A program made the translations under genes and the position numbers. From assembly GCA_021324115.1 (NCBI GenBank), contig JAJPJS010000027.1, positions 62,001 to 126,000 on the forward strand: a DNA stretch of 64,000 nucleotides. The letters run 5' to 3'. The notes below the pieces were generated by a model. The model did no database searches, had not been told where the DNA came from, and saw nothing but the letters and a program-made list of their open reading frames with translations. The DNA comes from Nitrososphaerota archaeon. GTDB taxonomy: Archaea > Thermoproteota > Nitrososphaeria > Conexivisphaerales > DTJL01. This document shows, in pieces, positions 1 through 8,387 of this stretch (position 1 is the first letter of the stretch; the number at the start of each line of letters is the position of its first letter).

Positions 1-189
1 GCCAGAAACGTCTCCGAAGTAACCGGTAGATTCGATTTTCTGGTAACCGTCAAGTCCAAAACGCTGGAGGAACTTCACAACATAGTGTCCGGGCAGATAG
101 GAAACATACAGGGTGTCGTTCACACGGAAACCTTCATCGCTATGAGAACAGGTAGCAGAAGCCCGGCTTACACAGTGGCCCCTGCCTGA
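1..189 (+). CDS. Lrp/AsnC-type regulator, C-terminal part
   Basis: The frame is open from base 1 to the TGA at 187-189 and gives 62 residues, so the gene starts outside the window. The visible part alternates strand and helix (FDFLVTVKS, then LEELHNIV, then a final strand with HTETF). This is how the ligand-binding RAM domain at the end of Lrp/AsnC regulators looks. The DNA-binding half is not in the window, so the target and effector cannot be named. The family assignment rests on this short pattern only. Confidence 0.65.
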   Translation, partial: ARNVSEVTGRFDFLVTVKSKTLEELHNIVSGQIGNIQGVVHTETFIAMRTGSRSPAYTVAPA

Positions 190-215
190 CTGACACGATG
201 GAGAAGAGGGTCTAG

Positions 216-1166
216 TCACCTGCTAATACGTGTACCTTTATTGCCGGCCACTGCCTCAAGCAAATCTTCTAGCGAAGCAATTATAGAGAGTTCCCCCCCG
301 TCATCGATGAATCTAAGGGCAGCCTTTACTTTGGGTTCCATGCTTCCGGAAGAAAACTGCCCCAGCTCAAGATGATGCTTTAGTTCGCCGTAAGATGTTT
401 GTGCCAGTTTCCTCTGCTTCTCCGTGCCATAGTTCAGATAAACCCCATCCACGTCTGTTAGTATGACAAGGCTCCCCGCGCCTATGAGTGCAGCAAGCCT
501 CTCTGCTGCCAAATCCTTGTCTATGACCGCATCGACTCCGACAATGCTGCCGTCTGACGTTACGGGTATACCACCACCCCCCGCGGAAATCACCACATAG
601 CCTGCACCTACAAGTGACCTGATCGCGTCTGCCTCGAGTATCTTCTTGGGTTCTGGTGAAGGTACCATGCGTCTCCATCCTCTACCAGCATCTTCAGAGA
701 AGAAAAATGTAGGGTTTGACTTCGCAAGTTCAGCCGCCTGCTCGCGTGTATAAAAAGGTCCCACGGGTTTTGTCGGTTTCTTGAATGCGGGGTCTTCGGC
801 GGAAACAAGTGTACGAGTCAGGACGGTGACAACCTCACGACGCAGATTCCTTCCATTTAACTCATTTTGGAGAGCCTGTTGAATCATGTATCCGATGAAT
901 CCCTGTGTTTCAGCACCGCACGCATGCATCGGGAAGGCGGGTATCCCTGCCAGTCTGGCACCGGCGTCATGCCTGATTATTGTGGCACCAACCTGTGGTC
1001 CGTTTCCGTGGGTTATTGCAATGCTATAACCTGCTTCGATGAGGTCTGCAACCCTCTTGGTGGCTCTTCGAACGTTTTCATATTGCTCTTCGAAGGTGCC
1101 ACGCTGTCCCCTTTGGAGCAGCGCGTTCCCCCCCAAAGCGATGACTACTGGCTTTTCGCGATTCAT
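216..1166 (-). CDS. arcC: Carbamate kinase
   Basis: Cytosolic amino-acid-kinase-fold enzyme interconverting carbamate plus ATP and carbamoyl phosphate plus ADP. The 316 residues match the usual length. The N-terminus shows the phosphate-binding VIALGGNALLQRG; HGNGPQVG follows near residue 50; ISAGGGGIPV and later VDAVIDKDLAA complete the family signature; the C-terminus has GSMEPKVKAA. The ATG at 1166 is preceded by a strong Shine-Dalgarno (1177-1185) and a TATA box (1193-1200). No arginine deiminase or ornithine carbamoyltransferase gene is adjacent, so whether it makes ATP or carbamoyl phosphate is open. Confidence 0.93.
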   Translation of the reverse strand: MNREKPVVIALGGNALLQRGQRGTFEEQYENVRRATKRVADLIEAGYSIAITHGNGPQVGATIIRHDAGARLAGIPAFPMHACGAETQGFIGYMIQQALQNELNGRNLRREVVTVLTRTLVSAEDPAFKKPTKPVGPFYTREQAAELAKSNPTFFFSEDAGRGWRRMVPSPEPKKILEADAIRSLVGAGYVVISAGGGGIPVTSDGSIVGVDAVIDKDLAAERLAALIGAGSLVILTDVDGVYLNYGTEKQRKLAQTSYGELKHHLELGQFSSGSMEPKVKAALRFIDDGGELSIIASLEDLLEAVAGNKGTRISR

Positions 1167-1176
1167 GAGGTGTGTT

Positions 1177-1200
1177 GCCTCCTTACAATGTGATTATAAA
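1177..1200 (-). promoter_or_regulatory. TATA box and RBS of arcC
   Basis: Reading the minus strand, TTTATAATCA (1191-1200) lies about 30 bases before the start codon, followed by TAAGGAGGC (1177-1185), a near-perfect Shine-Dalgarno 10 bases from the ATG. Confidence 0.6.
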
Positions 1201-1400
1201 CATTAAATTTCCATGAAGTGTGTATGGCCAAGATCGCATGATGTCTCCGAAGACCGTGTTTGATGAATGATAACACTGCTTCATGCTCTAGCTTTGTTCA
1301 CGTTGTGAAATGAACTCTAGATTTTCGGGTCAGACTGCCGCGACTCACCGGAAGGTAGCTACGGAAACGCTTTTCTCGGGGAAAGATTGCTAGCCTCTCG

Positions 1401-2090
1401 ATGGAACGATTAAGGGTGGATCCCCTTGGCAAAGTCAACGAAGCAAGCAGAATGGGGAAGCTGCCGCCCGATATAACCGAGAAGATATTCTCAAGGATGC
1501 CGGAGCTTGCAAGCATGGTGAGCAAGGTAGAGGCTGCGGCAAGACTCACCTATCCACCCTACTACGTTCAGCCAGTCATGATTCTCGTAAAGAGCCAGGC
1601 GGAAGTTGGGGCCACCGGCGTATACTACGCAAGAAATGTTCCAGCAGTCCTTAACAATAAGCTGAATCTGTTGATCGAGTTTACGGCTCCCCTGTTACTG
1701 TATTCGTCCAAACAGACATTGCAGGCGGTTGTCGCACATGAATTCACTCACTACCTGGAACTCGTGAGAAGGTTCGCTACCTCTCCATTTTCATCACCTT
1801 CCCCCTCGACGATGTTTGAAGCCACCTACAAGGATATGCAGGAAGCCGTTCCCCCGGAACTTATATTCGGCAGGCGGAAGGGGCTTGTGAGCGCGATAGA
1901 CAAGAAATTCTCAGAAGGGTTTTCTGACGAACCGATGAATCGAAGGGCCATCAAGAACTGGTTAGAGAGGAAACTGCCCTACGTTGTCGTTAGCCCGGAC
2001 GACAATGCTGTGAAGGTTCCAGCGGCTGCCGTCATGAATGCGAACTTGGATGTTGCGGTTGTTGAAAGGGTGGCAAAGCTCGGCAGGTGA
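1401..2090 (+). CDS. HExxH putative zinc metalloprotein, unknown
   Basis: I do not recognise a named family. The 229-residue protein carries one clear motif, VVAHEFTHYLE at about residues 111-121, the HExxH zinc site of gluzincin/metzincin-type peptidases, in a helix after a hydrophobic strand (NLLIEFTAPLLLY). A third ligand could be the glutamate of MFEATY about 20 residues later, but this is inference. No signal peptide or membrane segment is seen, so it should be cytosolic. It lies 46 bases upstream of the nucleotidyltransferase-kinase gene on the same strand and may be co-transcribed with it. Confidence 0.6.
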   Translation: MERLRVDPLGKVNEASRMGKLPPDITEKIFSRMPELASMVSKVEAAARLTYPPYYVQPVMILVKSQAEVGATGVYYARNVPAVLNNKLNLLIEFTAPLLLYSSKQTLQAVVAHEFTHYLELVRRFATSPFSSPSPSTMFEATYKDMQEAVPPELIFGRRKGLVSAIDKKFSEGFSDEPMNRRAIKNWLERKLPYVVVSPDDNAVKVPAAAVMNANLDVAVVERVAKLGR

Positions 2091-2136
2091 ACTCTTTGAC
2101 ATCATGCATCTGCCTAGTTGTTCAGGGTGATAGCCG

Positions 2137-3765
2137 GTGAACGAACTCACTCCTGAGGAGCTCAGGAAATTAAATGAAGTTGTTCAAAAGGTGGGTGGCA
2201 GCAGAAAGGTGGAGGCGGCAATGGTTTACGGCTCACGGGTATCGGGATATTCGAGGCCGGACAGCGATTATGACATTATGGTAGTTGTGGAGAAGATCCG
2301 CCCGCGTGCGAAATATGTATACGGCCAGTTTGAAGATATGTACTATTCGGCGCTACTTGTGGAAAAAAAGGCTTTCGAGAATGACTGCGCCAAAGCCACC
2401 CTCGGTGAATTTGTAAGCGGCAGGCTACTCAACAGGCACGTTCCGATACTGGGCGAAGCATTTTTGAAGGAACATGAGGCAGTACTGAAGAAGCGGGTAA
2501 TAGTCGAAGGGGTGCAGGAGCTGCTTGCCAGATACGGACCCTTTGCAAACCATTTGTTGCTTTCCCCAGCCTACTTCCTTTTCAACAAGCTGAAGAAGAG
2601 AGCTTTCATCTACCCTCCGGTCGTCTACAGCTACGTGAAGACATATTCGAGCCCACAATCCGTTTCGAATATCCAGTCTGCCCTCCCTTCATTTTCAGAA
2701 CAGATGGAGGTCTTGTGCGAAGAAGGCGTTCTTGTGCATGACAGGCATGGATACAGAATTTCTGAAGAAGCCCTGAAGAGGCTCAAGGTTTTCCCTATTT
2801 CTCCAACAGTCAGACTCGCCACGCTCGGAGTGAGACAATACGTCACCCATGGTCTGGCGGGTAATGTGGGTGCGGAGGTCGCCATAAAGGAGCTGCTGTC
2901 CAAGATAGGGCGTGCCAGGTCCAAAACCACCGTACCGGAAGAGCTCGAGGAGCCACGAAGGCTGCTTTCGTTGCCCGAGGGTAAGCTCGTCTTTGGCGGA
3001 GACTGGGTGGAAAAGGCTGTTGAAGAGCTGGGCATTGAGCAGCCTTATTCGCGGCGTTCAAACCCGCTCGGGGACTTCTTTTCCACGGCAGACCTGCACA
3101 CAATTGTATCCGACGGAAAAGAGACGAGATTCGTTTCGAAACATTACCAAGACATATGGTCCCTCAAATGGATGGTAGCAAGCGTAGTCGCGCTTAGCGC
3201 AAGAACCTTTGAGGCAAGACCGCTGTACAGGATGAGCAACGAGTACGAAGGGCTGACCACATTAAAGGGGTTGGGCGTACGAACGCCAAGGGTTCTTGTC
3301 GTCGCACTGGATGAGAAAGTCATGGTTCTGGAGCACCTTTCAGGGGTTCCGCTGGAGGAACTCATCAAGAAAAAGAAAGGGGATGACAGTCTGGTTCGGC
3401 AAGCATGCTACCAATTTGGCTTGACGCTTGGAAGGCTTCACCAAAGGGGGGTTACCATGGGAGACACGAAACCCACAAATGTGCTCTGCACAGGCCCGGA
3501 AATATCGATAATCGACCTGGAACAGTACCAGCGTGAAGGGGATTACGCCTGGGACGTTGCTGAATTCGTGTATTACTGTGCAACACTGACAAACGAAGAT
3601 ATGATGATGAAGATAGTGGAAGCTTTCGCTTCAGGTTATACCGAGAGCGGAAAAGAAGAGACACTCAGGAAGGCTTCGGCGGAGTCGTATATCATTCCCT
3701 TTCAACTTCTGGTGCAGCCAACCGTACTCGTAAGAGTAAAGGAGGCACTCAAAAGGAAGGGTTGA
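2137..3765 (+). CDS. Nucleotidyltransferase-wHTH-kinase fusion
   Basis: 542 residues from a GTG start with at least three parts. Residues 25-110 are a minimal nucleotidyltransferase: GS at 32-33 and SDYD at 43-46 (acid pair D44/D46). Residues about 155-218 look like a winged helix. Residues about 310-510 are a protein-kinase-like fold of the Bud32/RIO/WaaP type: ATP lysine K335 in FVSKHY, hinge MVLEHLSG at 396-403, catalytic GDTKPTN at 442-448 and metal-binding IIDLE at 458-462. All essential kinase residues (K335, D443, N448, D460) are present, so activity is plausible. The substrate is unknown. A wHTH before an atypical kinase recalls RIO2, but the N-terminal nucleotidyltransferase does not belong to that family. 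Confidence 0.75.
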   Translation: MNELTPEELRKLNEVVQKVGGSRKVEAAMVYGSRVSGYSRPDSDYDIMVVVEKIRPRAKYVYGQFEDMYYSALLVEKKAFENDCAKATLGEFVSGRLLNRHVPILGEAFLKEHEAVLKKRVIVEGVQELLARYGPFANHLLLSPAYFLFNKLKKRAFIYPPVVYSYVKTYSSPQSVSNIQSALPSFSEQMEVLCEEGVLVHDRHGYRISEEALKRLKVFPISPTVRLATLGVRQYVTHGLAGNVGAEVAIKELLSKIGRARSKTTVPEELEEPRRLLSLPEGKLVFGGDWVEKAVEELGIEQPYSRRSNPLGDFFSTADLHTIVSDGKETRFVSKHYQDIWSLKWMVASVVALSARTFEARPLYRMSNEYEGLTTLKGLGVRTPRVLVVALDEKVMVLEHLSGVPLEELIKKKKGDDSLVRQACYQFGLTLGRLHQRGVTMGDTKPTNVLCTGPEISIIDLEQYQREGDYAWDVAEFVYYCATLTNEDMMMKIVEAFASGYTESGKEETLRKASAESYIIPFQLLVQPTVLVRVKEALKRKG

Positions 3766-3823
3766 TGTAATTTGGAAAGAAGATCCAGCATGTATATGAT
3801 AAGAACGGTTTGAATCTGTCTTT

Positions 3824-4075
3824 TTACCTTCCCTTCTTTTTCCCCAGCCACTCCGTGTAGCCGCACTTGCCGCAATGGAGCCTGTCCTTGTGAAGGGCCA
3901 TAAAAACGCCCCTGCCACATCGTGGACATTCCCTCCTCAGCCTCTCGGCCTTGTCTCCTGAGATGTTGTAAAACTTGTACACCTTTGGGCTTACACGCTT
4001 TTTACGTGGCTTCCTTTCCGCCCGGGGTTTCGGAGCTTCCTCTGCCGCCGTTTCAGCTTGTGGTTGTTCAGCCAT
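3824..4075 (-). CDS. rps27ae: Ribosomal protein eS31 (S27ae)
   Basis: Small-subunit zinc protein of 83 residues. The core begins near residue 30 with [20 protein letters not shown] and carries the zinc site CPRC...CGKC (about residues 50-73), ending in [10 protein letters not shown]. The first 25 residues are a low-complexity Ala/Glu/Pro then Lys/Arg extension, longer than in many archaea. Unlike the eukaryotic form there is no ubiquitin domain. It lies 30 bases after rps24e as the last gene of that operon. Confidence 0.95.
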   Translation of the reverse strand: MAEQPQAETAAEEAPKPRAERKPRKKRVSPKVYKFYNISGDKAERLRRECPRCGRGVFMALHKDRLHCGKCGYTEWLGKKKGR

Positions 4076-4105
4076 GGTAGATCATCAAGTATATTCTAAC
4101 CGGAA

Positions 4106-4444
4106 TCACTTCTTCTGAGTGGCAACCTTTGGCGCCTTCTTTTTCTTTTCTTCTTCGATTATTTTCTTTCTTTCTTCTTTTGGCAGATTTCTCATGATGA
4201 CATACCTTGGAACCTGTGACTTTGCAGATTTATCAGTATAAACATGGAATGATGCAACCTGATCCCTTGTGCCATGCCTGCCCCTCAGAGAGAAGAGAAC
4301 CACCGACTCTTCCGGAACGTTAAGGTCTCCCGCAACTGCCTTAATTGCATCAATACGCGTGAGCTTTCCAGCTGAGTCTTCGAACAGATAGCTGGCTTCC
4401 TTACGCTCAAGGACAGGGTTTTCCTTCAGATCGAGCCGCCTCAA
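4106..4444 (-). CDS. rps24e: Ribosomal protein eS24
   Basis: 112 residues of the eS24 family: LDLKENPVLERKEA at the N-terminus, then AVAGDLNVPEESVVLFSLRG and the FHVYTDKSAK segment, with a basic C-terminal tail. The start is TTG at 4444 with GGGAGG 12 bases upstream. A TATA box at 4481-4490 gives this gene and rps27ae a promoter separate from the Spt4/dephospho-CoA kinase operon. Confidence 0.95.
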   Translation of the reverse strand: MRRLDLKENPVLERKEASYLFEDSAGKLTRIDAIKAVAGDLNVPEESVVLFSLRGRHGTRDQVASFHVYTDKSAKSQVPRYVIMRNLPKEERKKIIEEEKKKKAPKVATQKK

Positions 4445-4480
4445 TAAAGCTTCAACCTCCCCACGGCTATGGGAATAGCA

Positions 4481-4490
4481 TTTATAAGAA
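4481..4490 (-). promoter_or_regulatory. TATA box of rps24e
   Basis: TTCTTATAAA on the minus strand, 37-46 bases upstream of the TTG start of rps24e. Confidence 0.5.
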
Positions 4491-4715
4491 GTGCGGAAAC
4501 AGTCGGAATCACTTCTCTGCTGTAGTTTTTTACAGTTTCTGCAAAGTGCACGGCAGGCAGTTGTTTGTTCGAAGAATGATAGGTTCTGTTCGGATTGCTT
4601 AATCCGCGATTAAGATTGAATCCTTCCATACTTTTTTGTCTCCTCAGCCGATTTTGCGCTGTCGAATCCTTCCAGAACCCAGCACGAGTCAAGCAAGATG
4701 AACACCTTCTATGGT

Positions 4716-5222
4716 CTACTCGCTCCAGCCCATTTCTTTTAAAATCAAAAGGGCCGCATGTTTTGATTGTTCGTCTACAGTTACTGCCACCAATCCCACG
4801 TTGGGCTGACCGTAAAGTACCAGAGAACCAGGCTTGGCGAACTGTATGCAGGGGATTACCAGCAGGTCTTCCTCACCTTCGACCACCAGCCTGTTTCTTT
4901 TTTCTTGTGAGAGCAGATTTCTTATCGCGTTAATGGATTCAGCCGTTATGGTCCCGGGCGGGTTATTCACCCTCGTTACAGGCAGTTCTCTGTTTTCCGG
5001 TGTCTGCGTCCTGGATCGCTTTTCCCTGTAATCTATTATCTCAAGGGCGGGTTTTATTCCCACTTCTTCACATCTTCGGGTGGTGTGGTCTCCCACAGTC
5101 ACAACTGTCGTTATCTCTTTCAACGAGGATAGGAATCCATCTACCTGAGAGTCCTGTATCAGCCTGCCCATCGGCTTCTTAAGACGCATCCTCAGCGAGT
5201 CGGAGAGATGCAGGTCTGCCAA
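4716..5222 (-). CDS. GTP-dependent dephospho-CoA kinase (DUF359)
   Basis: 168 residues matching the archaeal DUF359 family, shown in Thermococcus to phosphorylate dephospho-CoA with GTP, the last step of coenzyme A synthesis. Visible features are VTVGDHTTRRCEEVG near residue 40, the EIIDYREKR segment, NPPGTI and the VEGEEDLLVIPCI stretch, then LYGQPNVGLVAVTV near the C-terminus. It directly abuts spt4 (stop of spt4 at 5223), in the spt4-DUF359-S24e order common in euryarchaea. Confidence 0.9.
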   Translation of the reverse strand: MADLHLSDSLRMRLKKPMGRLIQDSQVDGFLSSLKEITTVVTVGDHTTRRCEEVGIKPALEIIDYREKRSRTQTPENRELPVTRVNNPPGTITAESINAIRNLLSQEKRNRLVVEGEEDLLVIPCIQFAKPGSLVLYGQPNVGLVAVTVDEQSKHAALLILKEMGWSE

Positions 5223-5411
5223 TTAGCTCACTTGCAGGGCATACCTGCCCGGCTTTTTTAGTGCGAGCACCGAGGCCACGTCGGAGCCCTCAACCTGAAA
5301 TAGAATCACAAGGCCCTTCCAGTTTTCCGAAAGGTCCTCAGAACCACAGACCGGACAGACCTTTCCCTGTGTGATAGCCAAGCACTTTCTGCAGGCCAGC
5401 TCTCTAGGCAT
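5223..5411 (-). CDS. spt4: Transcription elongation factor Spt4 (RpoE2)
   Basis: Small zinc protein that pairs with Spt5 on RNA polymerase to promote processive elongation. Two CxxC pairs, CRKC and CPVC, lie in the first 25 residues; LSENWKGLVI and the VALKKPGRYAL-like end are typical. I place the start at the ATG at 5411 (MPRELACRKC), 62 residues, overlapping the end of rpoE1 by 8 bases. The frame is open further upstream but that part lies inside rpoE1 and is not conserved in the family. Confidence 0.93.
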   Translation of the reverse strand: MPRELACRKCLAITQGKVCPVCGSEDLSENWKGLVILFQVEGSDVASVLALKKPGRYALQVS

Positions 5412-6006
5412 CTGGTTTCTCTGCTCCTTCGTCAGCTGGCTTCTTTGCAGGCTGGCCACTCGCTTTGGCTGTATCTTCCTTTATCCACTCGAGGGCACCG
5501 AGGAAGGGCTGTCTGCAGGTTACGCCTATCTTGCCCATGCTAACCCCTCTGCTCAGGCTGACTGCAGTGATCCTCACCCTGACCTTAGAGCCGACGACTA
5601 TCTTCCTTCCGGTGTTCGTTCCGACTATCACACCCTGCTTCAGGTCTGCGGATATGTAATCATCCATTATCTGGGATATGTGAAGGAGGGCGTCAGCCGG
5701 GCCTATCCTCACAAATGCACCGAATTCTGTGATCTCCACCACCTCCCCCTCAACGATCTCCTGCATCCTCGGTTCGAAGGCGAGCACATTGAAGCTCGCT
5801 CTGTGATATGTTCCTCCGTCTCCCTGAATGAGCTTACCTACAGGTTCTACGGCCACGCCGCTTACAAGTATGGTGTAACCAAATTCCGGTGTCAGCGTAC
5901 TTTCATATCTGGCCTTGAGTATTTCTTCTGCCACTTCAGTCAAGGGACCATTCAACTTCTCAGGGGGTATCCTCACCACATCACTCAGCGATACAAGCTG
6001 GAACAA
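5404..6006 (-). CDS. rpoE1: RNA polymerase subunit Rpo7 (RpoE')
   Basis: Stalk subunit of archaeal RNA polymerase, partner of Rpo4. 200 residues: an N-terminal tip domain (VVRIPPEKLNGPL..., GDGGTYHRASFNVLAFEPRMQEIVEG in pieces) and an S1/OB domain from about residue 82 (EITEFGAFVRIGP, DDYISADLK). The last 25 residues are an Ala/Lys/Glu-rich tail. The start is a TTG at 6006. A TATA-like CAATTTTATGG lies about 20-30 bases upstream. Confidence 0.95.
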   Translation of the reverse strand: MFQLVSLSDVVRIPPEKLNGPLTEVAEEILKARYESTLTPEFGYTILVSGVAVEPVGKLIQGDGGTYHRASFNVLAFEPRMQEIVEGEVVEITEFGAFVRIGPADALLHISQIMDDYISADLKQGVIVGTNTGRKIVVGSKVRVRITAVSLSRGVSMGKIGVTCRQPFLGALEWIKEDTAKASGQPAKKPADEGAEKPDA

Positions 6007-6125
6007 ACTAGGAAATCATCTCTCCATAAAATTGCATGGGATTAATCCCAACGGCAGCCTCTTCCTCGTCAAATATTTTAAACTTTTGAGTGAATCAGCG
6101 CAAAATCGGAATCCAAGATAATAAG

Positions 6126-6518
6126 TCATATCCTGTCTCTTTTCACTACCGCAGCCCTGTTGCTACGAAATGTTATTACAGTTCCACCCGCGGAGCGGAT
6201 CCTCCTGATCAGTTCGTGGTCCATAGTAGCTACTGCGACTTCTCCCGAAGCTGCAGCTTCAGCAAGGATGTCGTCCGCCTTGCCCTGACCAGGATAGCTT
6301 GGTAATGATGACGCATATTCAAGAGCAAACTTCGCAATTCTGCCTCTCTTTGTTCTGCTTCTGGATATCTTTTCCAGCTCTGCCCTTACCGCATCGGGGA
6401 CACAAAGCTGCACCTTCCCCAGGGCTTCCCAGAGGCTTTCGATGCGCACGCTTGGATCAGATAGATGCATGAGTATGCTCGTATCGAGCAGAACGAGCAA
6501 CTTCCTCTCAACCCGCAA
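6126..6518 (-). CDS. PIN-domain nuclease next to aIF2-gamma
   Basis: 130 residues with a complete PIN fold: LVLLDTSILMHL at the N-terminus, AVRAELEKI near residue 43, GKADDILAEAA near residue 78 and VATMDHELIRRI near residue 96 supply the four acidic metal ligands of the PIN active site. Its place between aIF2-gamma and rpoE1 is conserved in euryarchaea, which argues for an RNA-processing role (Fcf1/VapC9-like) rather than a stand-alone toxin. No antitoxin gene is present. It overlaps the aIF2-gamma gene by 11 bases, so translation is coupled. Confidence 0.88.
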   Translation of the reverse strand: MRVERKLLVLLDTSILMHLSDPSVRIESLWEALGKVQLCVPDAVRAELEKISRSRTKRGRIAKFALEYASSLPSYPGQGKADDILAEAAASGEVAVATMDHELIRRIRSAGGTVITFRSNRAAVVKRDRI

Positions 6519-7752
6519 GCGTACCGGAGCCTATCAATCTCCATCTGTCTCCTATACGTCGGCTTATCGCAACGCGGAGACTTGAATTGGCGCACACCGG
6601 CTTGCGCAGCTTGACAGAAACCTGTCTGCCGTGCAGAGAGACAACCGAACCAGCAGTAGTTGCAGTCGCTACGTTGAGTCTGAGTATTTCGCCCATCTTT
6701 ATCGGCTCAACCTTCAGGGATTCTGAAGCTCCTACCACGGAGTCGAACAGACTCGTCTCGAACACCAGCGTATCAAGCTCTGGGGGAAGCGTTCCCGGCA
6801 CACCCAGCACACTCCCGGCCAGCGAATCGCTCTTTACGAATGAAGGGTCGAGGAGCGTACCGACAGCTATCAGGCCTCCCGGATGAACGGAGTCCACAAA
6901 CCCTGCACTTGAGCCCAGGGAGGCCACCTTCGTGACCACCGGGGTGTACTTACCCTTGCCTTCATCATAAATTCCGGGCCTGATTTCGACTTCGTCTCCC
7001 ACCCTTAGGGTTCCCTGGACGAGAGTTCCACCCACCACGCCCCCCTTGAGCTTGGACACATCTGTTCCCGGGAGGTTAACGTCGAAGGATCTGAGTATGT
7101 ACATAAGAGAGTTCGCATTGGGGTCTCTCTTGGGTGTGGGGATGGTCCGCTCCATTGCTTCGATCAGGGCGTCTATGTTCAGTCTTCTCTGGGCTGAAAC
7201 AGGTATTATCTTGGGATCCTTGTAGCCATATGAATCAAGGAAAGCCCTGATCTTTTCCATGTTGTCTAATGCCTGCTGATAGGTCACCAGGTCTATTTTG
7301 TTTTGCACAACCACCACGTTTTTCACCCCAATCATCTGAAGTGCCTGAACATGCTCCTTTGTTTGTGGTTGAGGTACCATTTCGTTGGCTGCTATGACAA
7401 TGAGGGCACCATCCATCAGGGCGGCGCCGCTCAGCATGTTCGCCATCAGACTTTCATGCCCGGGGCTGTCAACAATGCTAATCACCCTCTGGAGCTGAGG
7501 TTCTCCACCACAGTCGCCGCACTCCCCGTCTGTATTGTAACACTTTGGCGGTGGACAGCCTGTGCATTTGTAGATGGCGGCATCCGCATAGCCCACACGG
7601 ATCGTTATACCCCTTCTCAGTTCCTCACTATGGGCTGATGTCCACTTTCCTGTGAGAGCTTCTGTGATGGTGGTCTTTCCATGGTCTACGTGTCCGGTGG
7701 TCCCTATGTTAACCTCGGGCTGCTGTGGGATTGGCTTCATGGAGGGAGACAT
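6508..7752 (-). CDS. eif2g: Translation initiation factor aIF2 gamma
   Basis: GTPase subunit of the heterotrimer that brings initiator tRNA to the small subunit. 414 residues: G1 GHVDHGKTTITEA, G3 DSPGHE, G4 QNKID, then two beta-barrel domains. Between G2 and G3 is the aIF2-gamma zinc knuckle with four cysteines (CTGCPPPKC ... CGDC). No intein interrupts its P-loop, unlike aIF5B at 9.3-12.6 kb. Starts are possible at 7752 or at the second ATG, 7740. Confidence 0.97.
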   Translation of the reverse strand: MSPSMKPIPQQPEVNIGTTGHVDHGKTTITEALTGKWTSAHSEELRRGITIRVGYADAAIYKCTGCPPPKCYNTDGECGDCGGEPQLQRVISIVDSPGHESLMANMLSGAALMDGALIVIAANEMVPQPQTKEHVQALQMIGVKNVVVVQNKIDLVTYQQALDNMEKIRAFLDSYGYKDPKIIPVSAQRRLNIDALIEAMERTIPTPKRDPNANSLMYILRSFDVNLPGTDVSKLKGGVVGGTLVQGTLRVGDEVEIRPGIYDEGKGKYTPVVTKVASLGSSAGFVDSVHPGGLIAVGTLLDPSFVKSDSLAGSVLGVPGTLPPELDTLVFETSLFDSVVGASESLKVEPIKMGEILRLNVATATTAGSVVSLHGRQVSVKLRKPVCANSSLRVAISRRIGDRWRLIGSGTLAG

Positions 7753-7802
7753 AATGTCAAGACATTCCGGAGTACCATTGATAAACGTTGTATGCTTTCG
7801 AG

Positions 7803-8222
7803 CTACTTCTGAGGCTTTTTCTGTCCCTTCTGTTCTGCCTCTTTCTGAGCAGGTGGCTGTTCGACCTGCTCAGGAAGTGTCCCTTCCACCAGGACGGCGT
7901 TTATCTGATAAACTTCGGAAGATATGGTATTGCCTCTTACCAGTTTTCGTTTCCTAAAGCCTGACTCTCCGGCCCTTATCCCTGGTGGGTTGCCAAGAAG
8001 AATTCTCTTCTTTCCAGAGCCCTGAACATCGGTTCTCATGGGGGTTCCAGACCTATCACTCCCCCCCGTGATCTTGATCTTTCCGTGAATGCCGGCACTC
8101 GAAGCGTCCACGGTATCACCTATTTTCAGACCCATGAAGAATTGAGAGGTGGGGTCCTTGACCTCAAGCTTCGCAGACTTCCTGGTCTTGGGGTCAGAAA
8201 GAACGAGCTGAAAATCTGGCAT
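7803..8222 (-). CDS. rps6e: Ribosomal protein eS6
   Basis: 139 residues beginning MPDFQLVLSDPKTRKS, with the typical GIHGKIKITGGSDRSGTPMR segment and GNPPGIRAGESGFRKRK. The C-terminus has a short acidic/Gln-Lys tail. The ATG at 8222 is preceded by AGGAAGGTG, which decides the start over the longer open frame. First gene of the aIF2-gamma group. An AT-rich TATA-like element lies near 8266-8276. Confidence 0.95.
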   Translation of the reverse strand: MPDFQLVLSDPKTRKSAKLEVKDPTSQFFMGLKIGDTVDASSAGIHGKIKITGGSDRSGTPMRTDVQGSGKKRILLGNPPGIRAGESGFRKRKLVRGNTISSEVYQINAVLVEGTLPEQVEQPPAQKEAEQKGQKKPQK

Positions 8223-8387
8223 GAATTGTAAAACACCTTCCTGTTGCATCGGGCCGTAGTGGGCTTGATTTAACTTTTCCGAAAGCAAACGTCCGCTAGG
8301 CAGGTCTGAAGAGCGACTGGTTTGATTTACGGGTACGAAGTGTGGCTACTTCTGGAGAAATCCGTATATACAAAAAACTCTGGAAAA

